DNA from: Quercus robur
Lineage: Eukaryota; Streptophyta; Magnoliopsida; Fagales; Fagaceae
DNA length: 64,000 nt
Assembly (NCBI RefSeq): GCF_932294415.1
Contig: NC_065535.1
Coordinates: 25,508,782-25,572,781, forward strand
Reading direction: 5' to 3'
The notes beneath the pieces are model-generated. The model had not been told where the DNA came from, made no database searches, and saw only the letters and a program-made list of their open reading frames with translations. The translations under genes and the position numbers were made by a program. Below, piece after piece: positions 1-11,329 of this stretch (position 1 is the stretch's first letter; every line of letters starts with the position of its first letter).

Positions 1-1149
1 ATTTACAAGAGTTTGTTGTAAAACTTGTTGTTAGATTAATTAATTTCTAGTAGAAGCTTGTTGTAAAACCTATTGTTAGAATAACTGATAGAGCCTAAGC
101 CATCTTAATCCTATTTTGAAATCATTTGATAGACCTAATTTTTCATGCAACACATTTAAAAACACTTTATGATAATATTTCAACGCACTAGATACATATG
201 ATTTAAGTTGTATATGTATAATAAATATATTTAGAATTTGGAGCCTCACTTTACTTGGGCTAGTGCCTTTTTGTCACCTCACGCCTTGGGCAATACAAGG
301 CCTTGGTGCCTTAAGGTTTCCTTTCGCTTTTGACTACCATGACCATAACATCAAGTTATAGAGGGCTAGGAAGCAATAGATTATTGGACACTTATATAGT
401 GAGCCATACCATCTACTCTATGGAAAACTTTGAATCAACGTTCTTGTTATTGAGTCAAATTATACTTGTCTACCTCTGATTGTATTTCAAATGATTTATC
501 TACTTGTAAAGTTTGAAGTTGAGTTCACATGGAGGTTCAAGAGTTCAACCAGTTTCCATGCTTTTAATTAATGTATTTTACAAAAAATTACAGCTGAAGG
601 TATTGTTAACTAATCCTCACTAGCATTGTCTTGTCTTGGAAGAAAAGGTCATTCTCTAAAAAAAAAACCACTACTATTTCTAATTATCAAAAAAAGACCC
701 ACTACTATTTCTAAGAAACTAGTAACTAATCATATTCACTACTACCCTAGTAGACCAAGAACTGGGGCACTCGATCTGAGATGTGACACACTCAGTTTCA
801 AAGGCTATGACAAGTTCTTCTTACAATGAGCTCTAGTGAACTCTCCAATTATACTTAAATTTTTAACACTGATAGATGCACAGTTCATACCATTTCATAT
901 AAAGATTTTTCAGACCAAATCTCACAGAAAAAGCTCATCATGCCAGTCAAAATTGTACAGCCTCTTTTGTTGACTGAGTAATAGTGACATAATGCCATCA
1001 ATTTTGACCCTTGCACGCATTTAGATGTGATCAAATTTAAGCTAAAAATTCATCAATTTTGACTGAGTCTTCTAGTGACACCCTATATAAGGATATGGAG
1101 CACACAGTGTTACTTGTTCACCGTCATCCATTTAGAGGGAGAGCTTATG

Positions 1150-1393
1150 AGAAGGAAAATGAGGGAGCAGGCAACAACTTTTTATTGTATAGCTAAAACA
1201 TAACTTAGATACTTGTCTGTATAAAATATCCTGCGATACATATCACAGTTCCAGCTCTATCGTTAAATATGAGACAGACAATGAGGGTGCAGGTAACAAC
1301 TTTTTGTTATTTAGCTAAAACATAGCTTAAATACTTGTCCGTATAAAATATCCTATGATACATATCACAGTTACAGCTCTATTGTTAATATTT
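1150..1393. repeat. Tandem duplication, period about 122 bp, in intron 2 of the RCC1/FYVE gene
   Basis: Two adjacent copies (about 1150-1271 and 1272-1393) share GAGGG.GCAGG.AACAACTTTT, AGCTAAAACATA, GTATAAAATATCCT and GATACATATCACAGTT with scattered substitutions. It is non-coding. Confidence 0.8.
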
Positions 1394-1596
1394 CCAAAGT
1401 GAAGATCCAACAACATCGTCTTTATTAACAAAATTATATAAATTTACTTGAATTATTTTGGACAAATAATGATATTAATTGACTTGATGTTACATCAATT
1501 TAGTTGTTTTTTTGGTCAACATCTGAGCACTTTCAAAGTTAGAACAATTTTCTAACCACCAAAATCTTAAAGCGGAGGCTAGAGAAATGAACTTAC

Positions 1597-4072
1597 ATTT
1601 GACAATCTAAATGGACAAAACTTAGGCTTTCCCTTACGACCATATTTAAGCAGTTGAGCACCCTTCTTCAAAGCAATCAATGCCTGCATGAGGTAAAAGC
1701 ATACTCAAAACAGTGCAAAAGAAACCTTTGGCATGCAAACTTTGTACACTGAAAATTTTAGGAACAGAGGAATATACAGTGTCTTTCTAAATAATATTAG
1801 TAACCACAGATTCTATGAAGTTTCATAGGGAACATAAATCAAAGTACTACCCAATAATTTAAGTTTTTATAGAAACATAAATATAAGTGCACAAATTAGA
1901 AAATATGAGCCTGAGGAACATCAAACTTTCTGTTTTCTTTTTTATCTTCTATGCAGCAAGGGATCAACAACATTTGCATCGGCTTGGCAAGTTCTCTTCT
2001 TGTTTAAGTTAAATTGAATGCATCAGGAGGGATAATAAGAGCATGGTAAATATTTTGATTTATCATTCAAGCCTTTGAAGGGGGGGAAATAACAATAGTC
2101 TTCTCACAATGTGGGACAGTATAATTCCAAACACAAACTCTGCCACTTTTACAGTGAACATTATTTGGAATGGAGTAGTTGCTAGATATCTTCACATGAA
2201 GGTTCCTGAGAGACAAATCTTATAACTCACTCTTCCTGAGAATTGAGAAAGGCAGGCAATGATAGAAAAGGGTACTGGTTTTACGATATACCCTGAACAG
2301 CTACATTTTATAAAATAATCCCCTGCACTATTCATTTCTACATAATGCAGGTAAAAAGTAACAACTCAACTTCACAACATAAATTTTTATTTAAATTAGA
2401 AAATTCTAAACGAGAATTATCTATGAGCGTAAAACAGCATATGCTGCTAACAATCAGCAAAAATATTATTGCAAGCAGCAACAAACTATAATCAAAACAA
2501 CCTTTGGTTCACAACAAGATCCTTAACATTTTTACTAAAAAGAAATTTTCTGCTTAAATATGCTAGGATAAGCTTGAAAATTGTTTCATCATCTCTGAAT
2601 TCAGCCTTATGCCACCTTTAATATATCTCAATCCACAAATGATAAATATGAGCCATCCATGCCAGCTCAACCACAGTATCAGAGAAACTTTTACAATTGA
2701 GATAATTCACTGCCCATTTTATTTCGGTATCCCAGCTTGCAAGTCTTTTAGCAATAGAACAAAGTGTGAGCAATCTTACCCATATTCAATATGAAAAACT
2801 GCATTGATAAAAAAGATGGTCCCTTGATTCCATACATCTTCTACTGACCAGTACAACTCCGGCTAAATTATCTAACCTTCGTAGAAAACTTAGGATATGT
2901 TTGGTACACTATAATAGAGCCTATAATGAAATGCTTGTTTATGTGGAATGACTATTCAATCTTTTGGTTGGATATTTAGTACATGGAATAATTATTCATT
3001 AGGAATAGCTATAAATTAAAACATATAATAACTTTAGAAATTATTATAGTTCCTAAACTACAAACTATATCCATGTGCATAATAATTATAAAATTATTAT
3101 GATTCCAAAAAATACATATTTTTCATTTTAATCCTATTTCACAACCATAAATATTAATAGGAATATTTATTCCATTACATCACATTTTATTCCCAGTAAT
3201 AATTAGATTCAGTGTACCAAATGTGCCCTTATTTTGAAACGCCAACCATGCAATAAACCCATGCTTAGGAAACATCCATATCTAGTTTCCACCAATTCAC
3301 TCCTAAGGTGAATTTGATAGTGATAAATTACCACTTTTGGGACATTTGGTACTTTATCATGATATTAGAGTAGGTAGTTATTAGTTCGAACTTTGTTTCG
3401 AGTTGCCTCCCATTTAAAATTTAAAAATTCCACATGTTGATCTCCACTTATTAAGGAGGACTATGGGCTCACTCCTCATTTCCAAACCGGTTAAGCTTTT
3501 GTGACTATCAGTAATTTATCAAATAGCATATACCACATACTGTTTCCAAATTCTAGCTTTACCAATTGAGGTCCTTTCTGGGTGTACAGTTTTCTCTAAT
3601 ATTTGCTAGTTCCTTAAAAAAGAAACCCACTTATATGTGTCCACAATTCCAATATTACAAAAATAAATGAATTAAATAGGCAAAGGTACGAAATTCTGTA
3701 AAGACAAAATTGGTCTGCGGTTGCATGCCACAACACTATTATTTGCAAACAAAAATTAGCACTAAATCATAAAATTAAATAAAATGCGCAGTTTGGTTAT
3801 AACAAGTAGGCAATGGGTTTTTTTTTTTTTTTTTTTTTCAAAGATTATTACATTTTTTGAATCTTAAAATTTTCATTAAGCCTCCGAAAAACTCTACCTA
3901 ATCTTTCTATCTCATCCCGAAAAATATGGGAATTTAAAGCAAAGCAAAAAAAAAAAATTAAAAACGAAAACAATAAATAAATTTTTTTTTTTTTTTTTAA
4001 AAAAAAAAGAAACAGAGAGAGGACCTGGTCGATGTCACGGTGTGCATTCCCGTAGCTAACAAGATCGGCCAT
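1597..4072 (-). CDS. RCC1/PH/FYVE (PRAF-like) protein, first two coding exons; gene runs off the left edge
   Basis: Exon 1 (4072 down to 4025) encodes 16 residues beginning MADLVSYGNA and ends CAG before a GT donor. Exon 2 (1683 down to 1597) follows a TGCAG acceptor, keeps phase 0 and encodes 29 residues including KKGAQLLKYGRKGKPKFCPF, ending before a GTAAGT donor. These are the hallmark first residues of plant proteins with an N-terminal PH domain, RCC1 beta-propeller repeats, a FYVE zinc finger and a C-terminal BRX motif; Arabidopsis AT5G42140 is one. Family members are thought to bind phosphoinositides on membranes and to act on small GTPases. Intron 1 is 2.34 kb. No third exon could be found in 1-1596, so intron 2 exceeds 1.6 kb and the PH remainder, RCC1 and FYVE parts lie outside the window. 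The CT/GA-rich stretch at 4073-4600 is the likely leader and promoter; a TATATA run near 4624-4630 could be its TATA box. Family assignment is strong; only 45 residues are visible. Confidence 0.82.
2892..3230. mobile_element. MITE, family A (TIR GGGCACATTTGGTACACT)
   Basis: An AT-rich palindromic segment of about 340 bp. The left end AGGATATGTTTGGTACACT mirrors the right end AGTGTACCAAATGTGCCCTT. It has no coding potential. Related elements lie at about 6825-7123 and 17212-17580. It sits in intron 1 of the RCC1/FYVE gene. Superfamily not resolved. Confidence 0.6.
3320..3535. repeat. Dispersed repeat related to 7380-7615
   Basis: It shares the order of motifs TTTATCATG.TATTAGA, GTTCGAA/GTTCAAT, CTCCCATTTAA, CCACTTATTAA.GG and GTAATTTA with the segment at 7380-7615. 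It is non-coding and probably a short transposon relic. Confidence 0.4.
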
Positions 4073-4599
4073 TCCATGTGAGAGAATTACGAAAATGCCA
4101 CCACCACCCTCTCCGATCGCAGTATGGAGCTCCGGTCATCATAGAGAACCCCTGCCTTTTCTTCCGTATAATACCATCAACTCTCCCCACACCTCTGCTC
4201 ACGCAGATCCAACCCCTTCCTTTCCTTTCCTTTCCTTTCACTCTCTTCCTTCCTCCATTGACATTGACATTCCCTCTTCCCCTTACTCTAAACCACTACT
4301 TCAAACTTCAACTTCTTCACCTCTCTTTGCTTCCACTGCTCTCAAGCAATTTTTCACTATCACCGCTTTCTCAAATTCCGCCGGAAAAAACTCGGAGGAA
4401 AACCGGACGAACCGGACAGAAGAGACACAGTAGAGAGGGAAAAAAAAAAAAGAGAAAGAGAAATCTCTGAAAAAGAGAAAGAGAGAAGCGAGAGAGAAAA
4501 TCGAGGAGTCTGTAAAAGTACAAAGAGTCAAAGATGAGGAAAAAAATTTTAAAAAGAAAAAACCAAAAAAGAAAAGAATAATAAAAATACGAATAAAGC

Positions 4600-6800
4600 G
4601 TGAAAACGCCTGAGATTGAAAAGATATATATGAGAGGACATTTTTTTATTTATTTTTTTATACTAAAATATAAATTAAAAAAATATATTACTATTTATTA
4701 TTAATTAACATTAACGCAAATTAAATTGGAGATTGCTAGTAATAATACTCATTTTTAGAGGAGGTATGCACGTTGCCTTTTGAGAATTACTAGCTATTTT
4801 CAAAAAAAAAAAAAGAGAATTACTAGCTACCATTCCAGCCAATTGCAACCGTCCACGTGTATGTATACTATTATATTTATATTGTTTTATTCTTGTTTCA
4901 TGTAACATATAAGTTTTTTTTTTTTGTTTTTTCATGTAACATATAAGTTAATCAATATTCTTAGATTGTTATTGGAATTACTAAAAGTTTTATTTATTTA
5001 AAATATATATATATAAATGGTATCTCTAGAGCATAACGCTTTGGCTCTTCCCAATTTTAGTTACAATCTATATCAAACATTAGTCATACATATAATCTAA
5101 TGTGAATAGTCCAATATTATTTTATTTTATATTCTTTGTCACAATTGGTATTTACACGTTAACTAAAGTCTGTAGCAAAATAACAAATATAAAGGCATGA
5201 TCTATGTATTAATTACAAACTATATGATTTCTTAATGATCAAATTTTCAATAAAAAAATGCAAATTACAATATAAATAAATATAATTTGTTTGATAGTCA
5301 TCTTGGCTCAAATAAATATAATTTGTTTGATAGTCATCTTGGCTCTTTCGATTGTTGCAAGGGAAAAGTAAAAAGGTAAATTTAATTTAGTTACAGTGAA
5401 CAATTGTTGTCTTGTTGAACAATAGTATTAATACGTGAGTTGTTACCGTTTACCAACGGCATGTCACAAAGTCACGAGTCCCAACTAGTTGAATTTAAAG
5501 CGTGTTAATTCTCCAAAAAAAAAAAGGAATATGACTAATTCTAGTAAATGACGAAAATGGGGCTCGTATAAGGATCAGTTGACGTGCGTTGCGAGGAGAA
5601 GCGGTGGGTGTCTACTTGGAATTTTTCGCAAACCCAAAGCGACTTTGAATTTTGATTGCTCTATGTTGTTTCAAGGTAAGCTAATGAATATGACTAATTC
5701 TAGAAGACACGCTCAATTATCAATTTAATCACTTCTTAATTTGTGCGATCACGAGCGATTGATATTTTCTATCCATATGAATATATTATTTTCCATCGAC
5801 TACTCTTTATAAGTGACAAAAAGTGATGTTAATAATGAATTTAAATAAGAACTATAATTATGAGTGATGGATATTTTATGTCCATATGAATTTATTATTT
5901 TTCATCAATTACTCTATAAATGTGTTCGTAAGTGGCAAAAAATGATGTTAGTAATGAGTTTAAATAAGAATCAATAATAATTTTTCGTTTAAATTTTGTT
6001 GTGAAATTATTGTAAAATTGTTGTGGCGCATACCACTATTAAAAAAAAGTGGTAGTGGTTTTGGGTAATTGGAGTGGAGTGGAAAACAGATATTGTGCCG
6101 GTTGTGACGCTAAGTGAGAATCAGATTTTGAAGCCAACCGAGGAGAATGTAGGACTTGGGTGAAACCAGTGCGCGACTCTTCTCAAATTAGGCAGCTTTA
6201 TAAATATATATTGTAGCATAAAATCTAGGGATATCAGTCCGAATCCGAACTATTATTTCGGTTGATCTACATGTCTTATATTGGAATCCTATCCTATTCT
6301 TTTGGGCCTTTGGCATCACCAACCAACTCCCCCATCTTTTAGAAGTTATTTCTGTTTGCATGTGCCTACTTGTTTGGAACTTTGTACAAGTTTGACACTT
6401 TGATTTGGGATAGACAATAAATCAAAGTTGGTAACGATTTGGACTAAGTCTTATATTGATATTTTCATTGACCTACATAAAAATGAGAGAATCCTACCCA
6501 AAAGAAACTGGAAAGATAAGGTGCAAATCATGCATCCATTATAAGTCATTTTGTTTTCTTTCATTTTCGTTGCATAAAAAAAGAAGTTATGTTTCTTCCA
6601 TTGTTAGGCTTAAAAAATACATACATCATAGCATATTATAAATTTCTAAGCAAGTTCTCTGAAAAACCAGTATGCCACTTGTCAACAAATTCCAAGTTAT
6701 GCTACAGCCACAAATTGTTGATGTGGCAAATTCTTACTGGTCTATTACTAACATCATTTTTTTACTTACCAATAACCACTCACCATATCAGTAATTTGTA
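4600..6800. other. Intergenic, no gene recognised
   Basis: AT-rich sequence upstream of the minus-strand RCC1/FYVE gene. Apart from a short tandem duplication at 5274-5345, I see only short frames without recognisable products. Confidence 0.5.
5274..5345. repeat. Perfect 36-bp tandem duplication
   Basis: Two directly adjoining copies (5274-5309 and 5310-5345) of a unit ending GATAGTCATCTTGGCTC appear identical, which suggests a recent slippage or repair duplication. Confidence 0.85.
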
Positions 6801-6824
6801 AAATAATTTGTGACTTTGACATTT

Positions 6825-7123
6825 TCCATAATGAAATGGTTATTAATGTATAATAACTATTCGGGTAATTAGTTTACATCTTTAATAGTTACTCTTTTCT
6901 AAAATTGTTGTAATAGTTATTCTTTAATATTTGTAACAGTTTTTAAAATTAATATATTTCAAAAAAATACAAACTTTCTATATGCACCATTTTTTTTACA
7001 AAATTTTCATATATAACAACCAAACTTATGAATAGGAATATTGATTCCATTACATATTTTATTCCTAATAATAAAATATTTCTATTCTTAATGTAATCTA
7101 CATTCAGTGCACTAAACATGCCC
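6825..7123. mobile_element. MITE, family A, second copy
   Basis: The right end CATTCAGTGCACTAAACATGCCC resembles the right end of the element at 2892-3230, and the internal ATTCCATTACAT..TTTATTCC block is shared. The left end is worn and placed only approximately. Confidence 0.45.
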
Positions 7124-7337
7124 AAAATCTCGTACATGTATGAGACAAACTTTGGAGGGAAAAAAAAAAAAAAAAACAAGCGACAAAAAAAAACCGAAAA
7201 CAAAATTAGTTTCTTTTGAGAATCTCATCTTGGTCTAGGATAAATGACATCCCATGAACATTTTGAAAGCAAAACTAGTGAAATTTTAAAATTAAAAGAT
7301 CACTAAATAAAAGCAGTTTCTTAAAATATAATATTTT

Positions 7338-7614
7338 GTTAGAATTATGGTTAAATAATTAAAATCATTATTTTCTAATAATTTAAACTTTTAGAACAAT
7401 CGATAATTTATCATGGTATTAGAACATGAGATCCTGAGTTCAATCCATGTCTTTACTCTACCTCCCATTTAATAATATTAGAAATTATATATGTTGGGTC
7501 CACTTATTAAAGGGGAGTCTAAGTCTACACGTGAGAGAGTCTGTTAAAATTATGATTAAATAATTAAATTCATCATTTTCAAATAAATTAAATATTTTGA
7601 AAATCGGTAATTTA
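7338..7614. repeat. Short element flanked by 72-bp direct repeats
   Basis: A block starting GTTA.AATTAT..TTAAATAATTAAA and ending AATCG.TAATTTA occurs at 7338-7410 and again, in the same orientation, at 7543-7614, around about 130 bp holding the motif shared with 3320-3535. The layout could be a minute LTR-like unit (TRIM/SMART type) or a simple duplication. No primer-binding site was seen. Confidence 0.5.
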
Positions 7615-8012
7615 GTAGATTTCAAGTACAATTAATTAATATGTTCTATATGAAAAACAAGCATATATAATATATTAAATCGAAGCATTGTGAAAATCCA
7701 AAATTGAATCAAAATTTTTTTTTTCTAATTGTAATCTATTTTTGCATCAACCGTCTTAATTTCCTTGATTTTGGTGCTAAGTAAATGATTTATAATACTC
7801 AATGTGAAAGTCAATATGAACACCCCACTCACTAAAGTAAAAACACCTCTACTATTGATTTTTTTGTTTATATATGTAACTTGTTTTACAAGTAACTAAT
7901 ATCCACTTAAAATAAACGAATGGTCAAGATCAAAATACAATTGAATTAAGGTTTAGATTTAGATGGATATCGTACCCAAAAAATAAAAGGGTACAATGAC
8001 CTCCTATTGTAA

Positions 8013-8188
8013 GGAAAATTATTAAGTACTCCCAGAGTACCATAAATGTGTACTCCCCCCTCTCATATGAATGGTGAGTCTCACCTGAATGGTGAGTCTC
8101 ACCATAAATTTAATTAGCTAGACAACCATTTATGTGAGATGAGTGAGTACACATTTATAATACTTAGGGAGTACACAATAATTTCTCC
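8013..8188. mobile_element. hAT-type MITE with perfect 8-bp target duplication
   Basis: A non-coding 176-bp palindromic element. The left terminus GGAAAATTATTAAGTACTCC mirrors the right terminus GGAGTACACAATAATTTCTCC. TATTGTAA occurs directly before it (8005-8012) and directly after it (8189-8196). The 8-bp duplication fits hAT-like transposition. An internal GAATGGTGAGTCTCACC is also duplicated in tandem. Confidence 0.75.
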
Positions 8189-8189
8189 T

Positions 8190-10250
8190 ATTGTAACTAT
8201 TATTAAATATTTATCCACCGAATGTTCCAGCATTTTATAAAAACTTCTCATACTCGTGAAAAACAAGTGAAACTTCCATCATAATATATTTCATTATTTA
8301 AAAAATTAGTTCAAAATTATAGATGTAGAAAAAGACCGGTGCTAAAAGTAGTATTAAGTGAGACAAATGAAAAATTACCGTAATAATAAAAAGAAACATG
8401 GGTAAGTAATGATAAGTAAATTTGATCGACAAGGGAACAGAAGATTAACAAAAGGGACAAAACCCGCGGATTCATGACTTGTTCTGGAGTCATATCAGAG
8501 AGCTTCTTTAAAATGGAGGAGGGTGACATTTATCTATGTACTACTAATTAATTAGGATTAAAGAATGTGATAATTACTTTGCTTTTGTCAAGCCACTTTG
8601 AAATAACCATATTAACCCTCAAAATCTAGTAATTTCCCCCCGCCTTTCTTTTTGTTATTTTTATTTGGTAGGTGAACGACCAGGTTTGGTTGATTATGTC
8701 TGCGTTTCGATGATGTATTGTAGGACCCATGGTTCGATAAGCTCATATCTATGTCGAATTGCAAGGATATATCGATGTGATTATTCAATCCAAGACTATC
8801 TCAATTCTCAAACGCCAATTCCTTAGACTCTTTTTTTTTTTTTTTTTTCTTTTTTTTAACTATCATTTTGACTTTAACTGTATCATATTGAATTTTCAAA
8901 ACGAGAACATACGCAAATGCAATTAGCTAATCTAGTGAGGTTGGTCAACTCTTTTTATGATGCTTATTTTGTTGATAGTTCATTAGTTACAATGAACAAT
9001 GATGAAATTTGAACTCTAAATATCTTCATTAAAAATGCTAAAATGTGGCAATGAACTCATTTTATGAAGTATGATGCTGTTCCTAATAAAATAAAAAACT
9101 CATTTTATGATGCTTTAGAAAGTCTAAATTGTATGCTGATGGAACATGGGTTAAAGGTCTTGTCCTAAACGTGGCCATATCTTGGATCATTCTTACAAAG
9201 TTATAAGCCATTTTGTTAATGATATCATGCTCAATTTAAGTCAATGTCTAAACCAATCTTATTGGGTGTGTAAGAAAAGTATCCTACTTGTGCAAGTTAA
9301 GTAACCATAGTTTAGTGTATGATTAGTCTAGAGTTTAGTCTCTTATGAATACCCCATTTTAGGTTCTTTGTAAGTTGTAACCTATAATTTGATATTGTGA
9401 AAAGGTAACTCCTTCGTAAACATAGGTCATTGCGTCAAATCACGTAATCTTTGGATTTCAATTGTTGTGGTAATTAGAATTCAAAATAGTAATATTAGAA
9501 ACATGACTCATTATTTGCAGTTAAATGATTGACAAATTCGCATTTATTGTTTCCCCTTGATTTAACTTACTTGATCACTTATTGCAGGCACTTAGTCGCA
9601 AAACCTTAGCAAGTCTCAGACTCTCAGTTGAATACATGAAGGTAATAGGTGTGCAAATAGATTGGCTATTGCAGGAACAATCAACAAGAGGGATAAGTAC
9701 TTTTTGATACTTGTTCGGCTCTTTTGTTTAAATGTTTTTTGTTGGCATACATTAGACAACGCCCACTCATGTAAGATACTTGTATGCGAAGAGCATTCAC
9801 ATTCAAGTTTGTAAAAATATACCTATTTTATACTCTAAAACACTACTTTATCAATTGTACCAACTCATTTAATAACAAATCCAACATTCAAATTCTTATT
9901 TTTACATACAACTTAATAAAAATAATATAAATTACTCAATAAAATAAATACAAAACTACTCATCTCTCTCTCCTCTGAAACTAAGTCGCCACCACCATCA
10001 CCATCACCACCAACCAAAACTGAAACTATTGCCAACAAACAAAGCAACCACCACAATCAAAAACCACCACCAAAATCACAAATCCATCGGAATTCGCCAC
10101 AAACCCAAAACAACAAACTCATCCACCACCCACCACAAACTCATTTAAACAAATCACAACCATCGTGACCCAAATTGGAACAACCACATACCCAAACCAC
10201 AACCATTTCCTCTGGTCCAATGACTAGTCCTCTGCCTAGCCGCCATCTAC
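8190..10250. other. Intergenic, no gene recognised
   Basis: AT-rich. A short minus-strand frame near 8317-8529 looks protein-like at its start but could not be assigned or extended by splicing. 9970-10240 is CCA/CAA-rich low-complexity DNA. Confidence 0.5.

Positions 10251-10252
<2 letters not shown>

Positions 10253-10341
<89 letters not shown>
10253..10341. repeat. (CT)n microsatellite, about 88 bp
   Basis: An uninterrupted CT dinucleotide run of about 44 units. Confidence 0.97.
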
Positions 10342-10344
<3 letters not shown>

Positions 10345-10443
10345 CCAGCAGCAACCACCAAATCCAACAAGCCCACCACTGCCACTTGAACCCTAACCAA
10401 AGTTCAAATCGCCACCACCACCGAAACAACCACCGATCTAGCC

Positions 10444-10602
10444 AAACATCAATCCAAAGCCACCAAACCACACCTAAACACCCACTGATCCACTCAAACA
10501 TCAATCCAAAGTCACCAAACTGCCACCCAAACACCCACCAATCCAACCAAACTTCAATCCAAAGCAACCAAACCACCACCCAAACACCCACTATCCCACC
10601 CA
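10444..10602. repeat. CCA-rich minisatellite, three units of about 53 bp
   Basis: Three consecutive units carry AAAC.TCAATCCAAAG..ACC and CACCCAAACACCCAC. The tryptophan-rich or serine/histidine-rich frames across it are a by-product of the repeat. Confidence 0.75.
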
Positions 10603-10621
10603 AAATCGAGAGAGAGAGAGA

Positions 10622-11322
10622 GAGAGAGTTTCAAAGGAATAATAATAATAATAATAATAGCATAAAATTTAAGCCCTTTTCATTTCTGTTTTGCTAAGGA
10701 ATTGCAACCTTCTCTTTTAAATTTTAATTTTTAACTCCTTTGAGAGAGTTTCAAAGGAATAATAATAATAATAATAATAGCATAAAATTTAAGCCCTTTT
10801 CATTTTTGTTTTGCTAAGGAATTGCAACCTTCTCTTTTAAATTTTAATTTTTAACTCCTTTAAGTTGTTATGCGTAAGCTATAACATTTTTTTTTTTTTT
10901 TGGCATTATTTGATAGTTACAATGGAGCAAAAAGGAATTGAATTTTAGATATCTCCTTTGGAAACACTAAGAAATGCAAATCAGTTAAACTACAAGGCTC
11001 TTGGCAACATAAAATACAAACTTAAGAGAGAGAGAGTTTCAAAGGAATAATAATAATAATAATAATAATAATAGCATAAAATTTAAGCCCTTTTCATTTC
11101 CGTTTTGCTAAGGAATTGCAACCTTCTCTTTTAAGTTTTAATTTTTAACTCCTTTAAGTTATGCGTAAGCTATAACATATTTTTTTTTTTTTTTTTTTTG
11201 TATTATTTGATAGTTACAATGGAGCAAAAAGGAATTGAATTTTAGATATCTCCTTTGGAAACACTAAGAAATGCAAATCAGTTGAACTACAAGGCTCTTG
11301 GCAACATAAAATACAAACTTAA
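10622..11322. repeat. Nested tandem duplication: 120-bp unit followed by a unit of about 290 bp
   Basis: 10622-10741 and 10742-10861 are nearly identical (period exactly 120, differing by one or two bases). Each holds GAGAGTTTCAAAGGAATAA, an (AAT)n tract and AATTGCAACCTTCTC. The second copy continues through TTATGCGTAAGCTATAAC and ATGGAGCAAAAAGGAATTG to about 11022. The whole unit, with a longer (AAT)n tract, is repeated at about 11027-11322. Near-identity implies recent duplication. Confidence 0.85.
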
Positions 11323-11329
11323 GTGCATC

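Noticed and set aside
4056-4531. Overlapping frames of 60-130 codons on both strands upstream of the RCC1/FYVE start
   Set aside because: They lie in a C/T-rich leader, have low-complexity Pro/Leu/Ser or Phe content and no family resemblance.
8317-8529. Minus-strand 70-codon frame starting MSPSSILKKLSDMTPEQ
   Set aside because: The start looks protein-like, but it soon becomes AT-driven hydrophobic sequence. No splice-compatible continuation or family was recognised.
10340-10697. Tryptophan-rich minus frame and Asn/Gln-rich plus frame
   Set aside because: Produced by the CCA-rich minisatellite and (AAT)n tracts.
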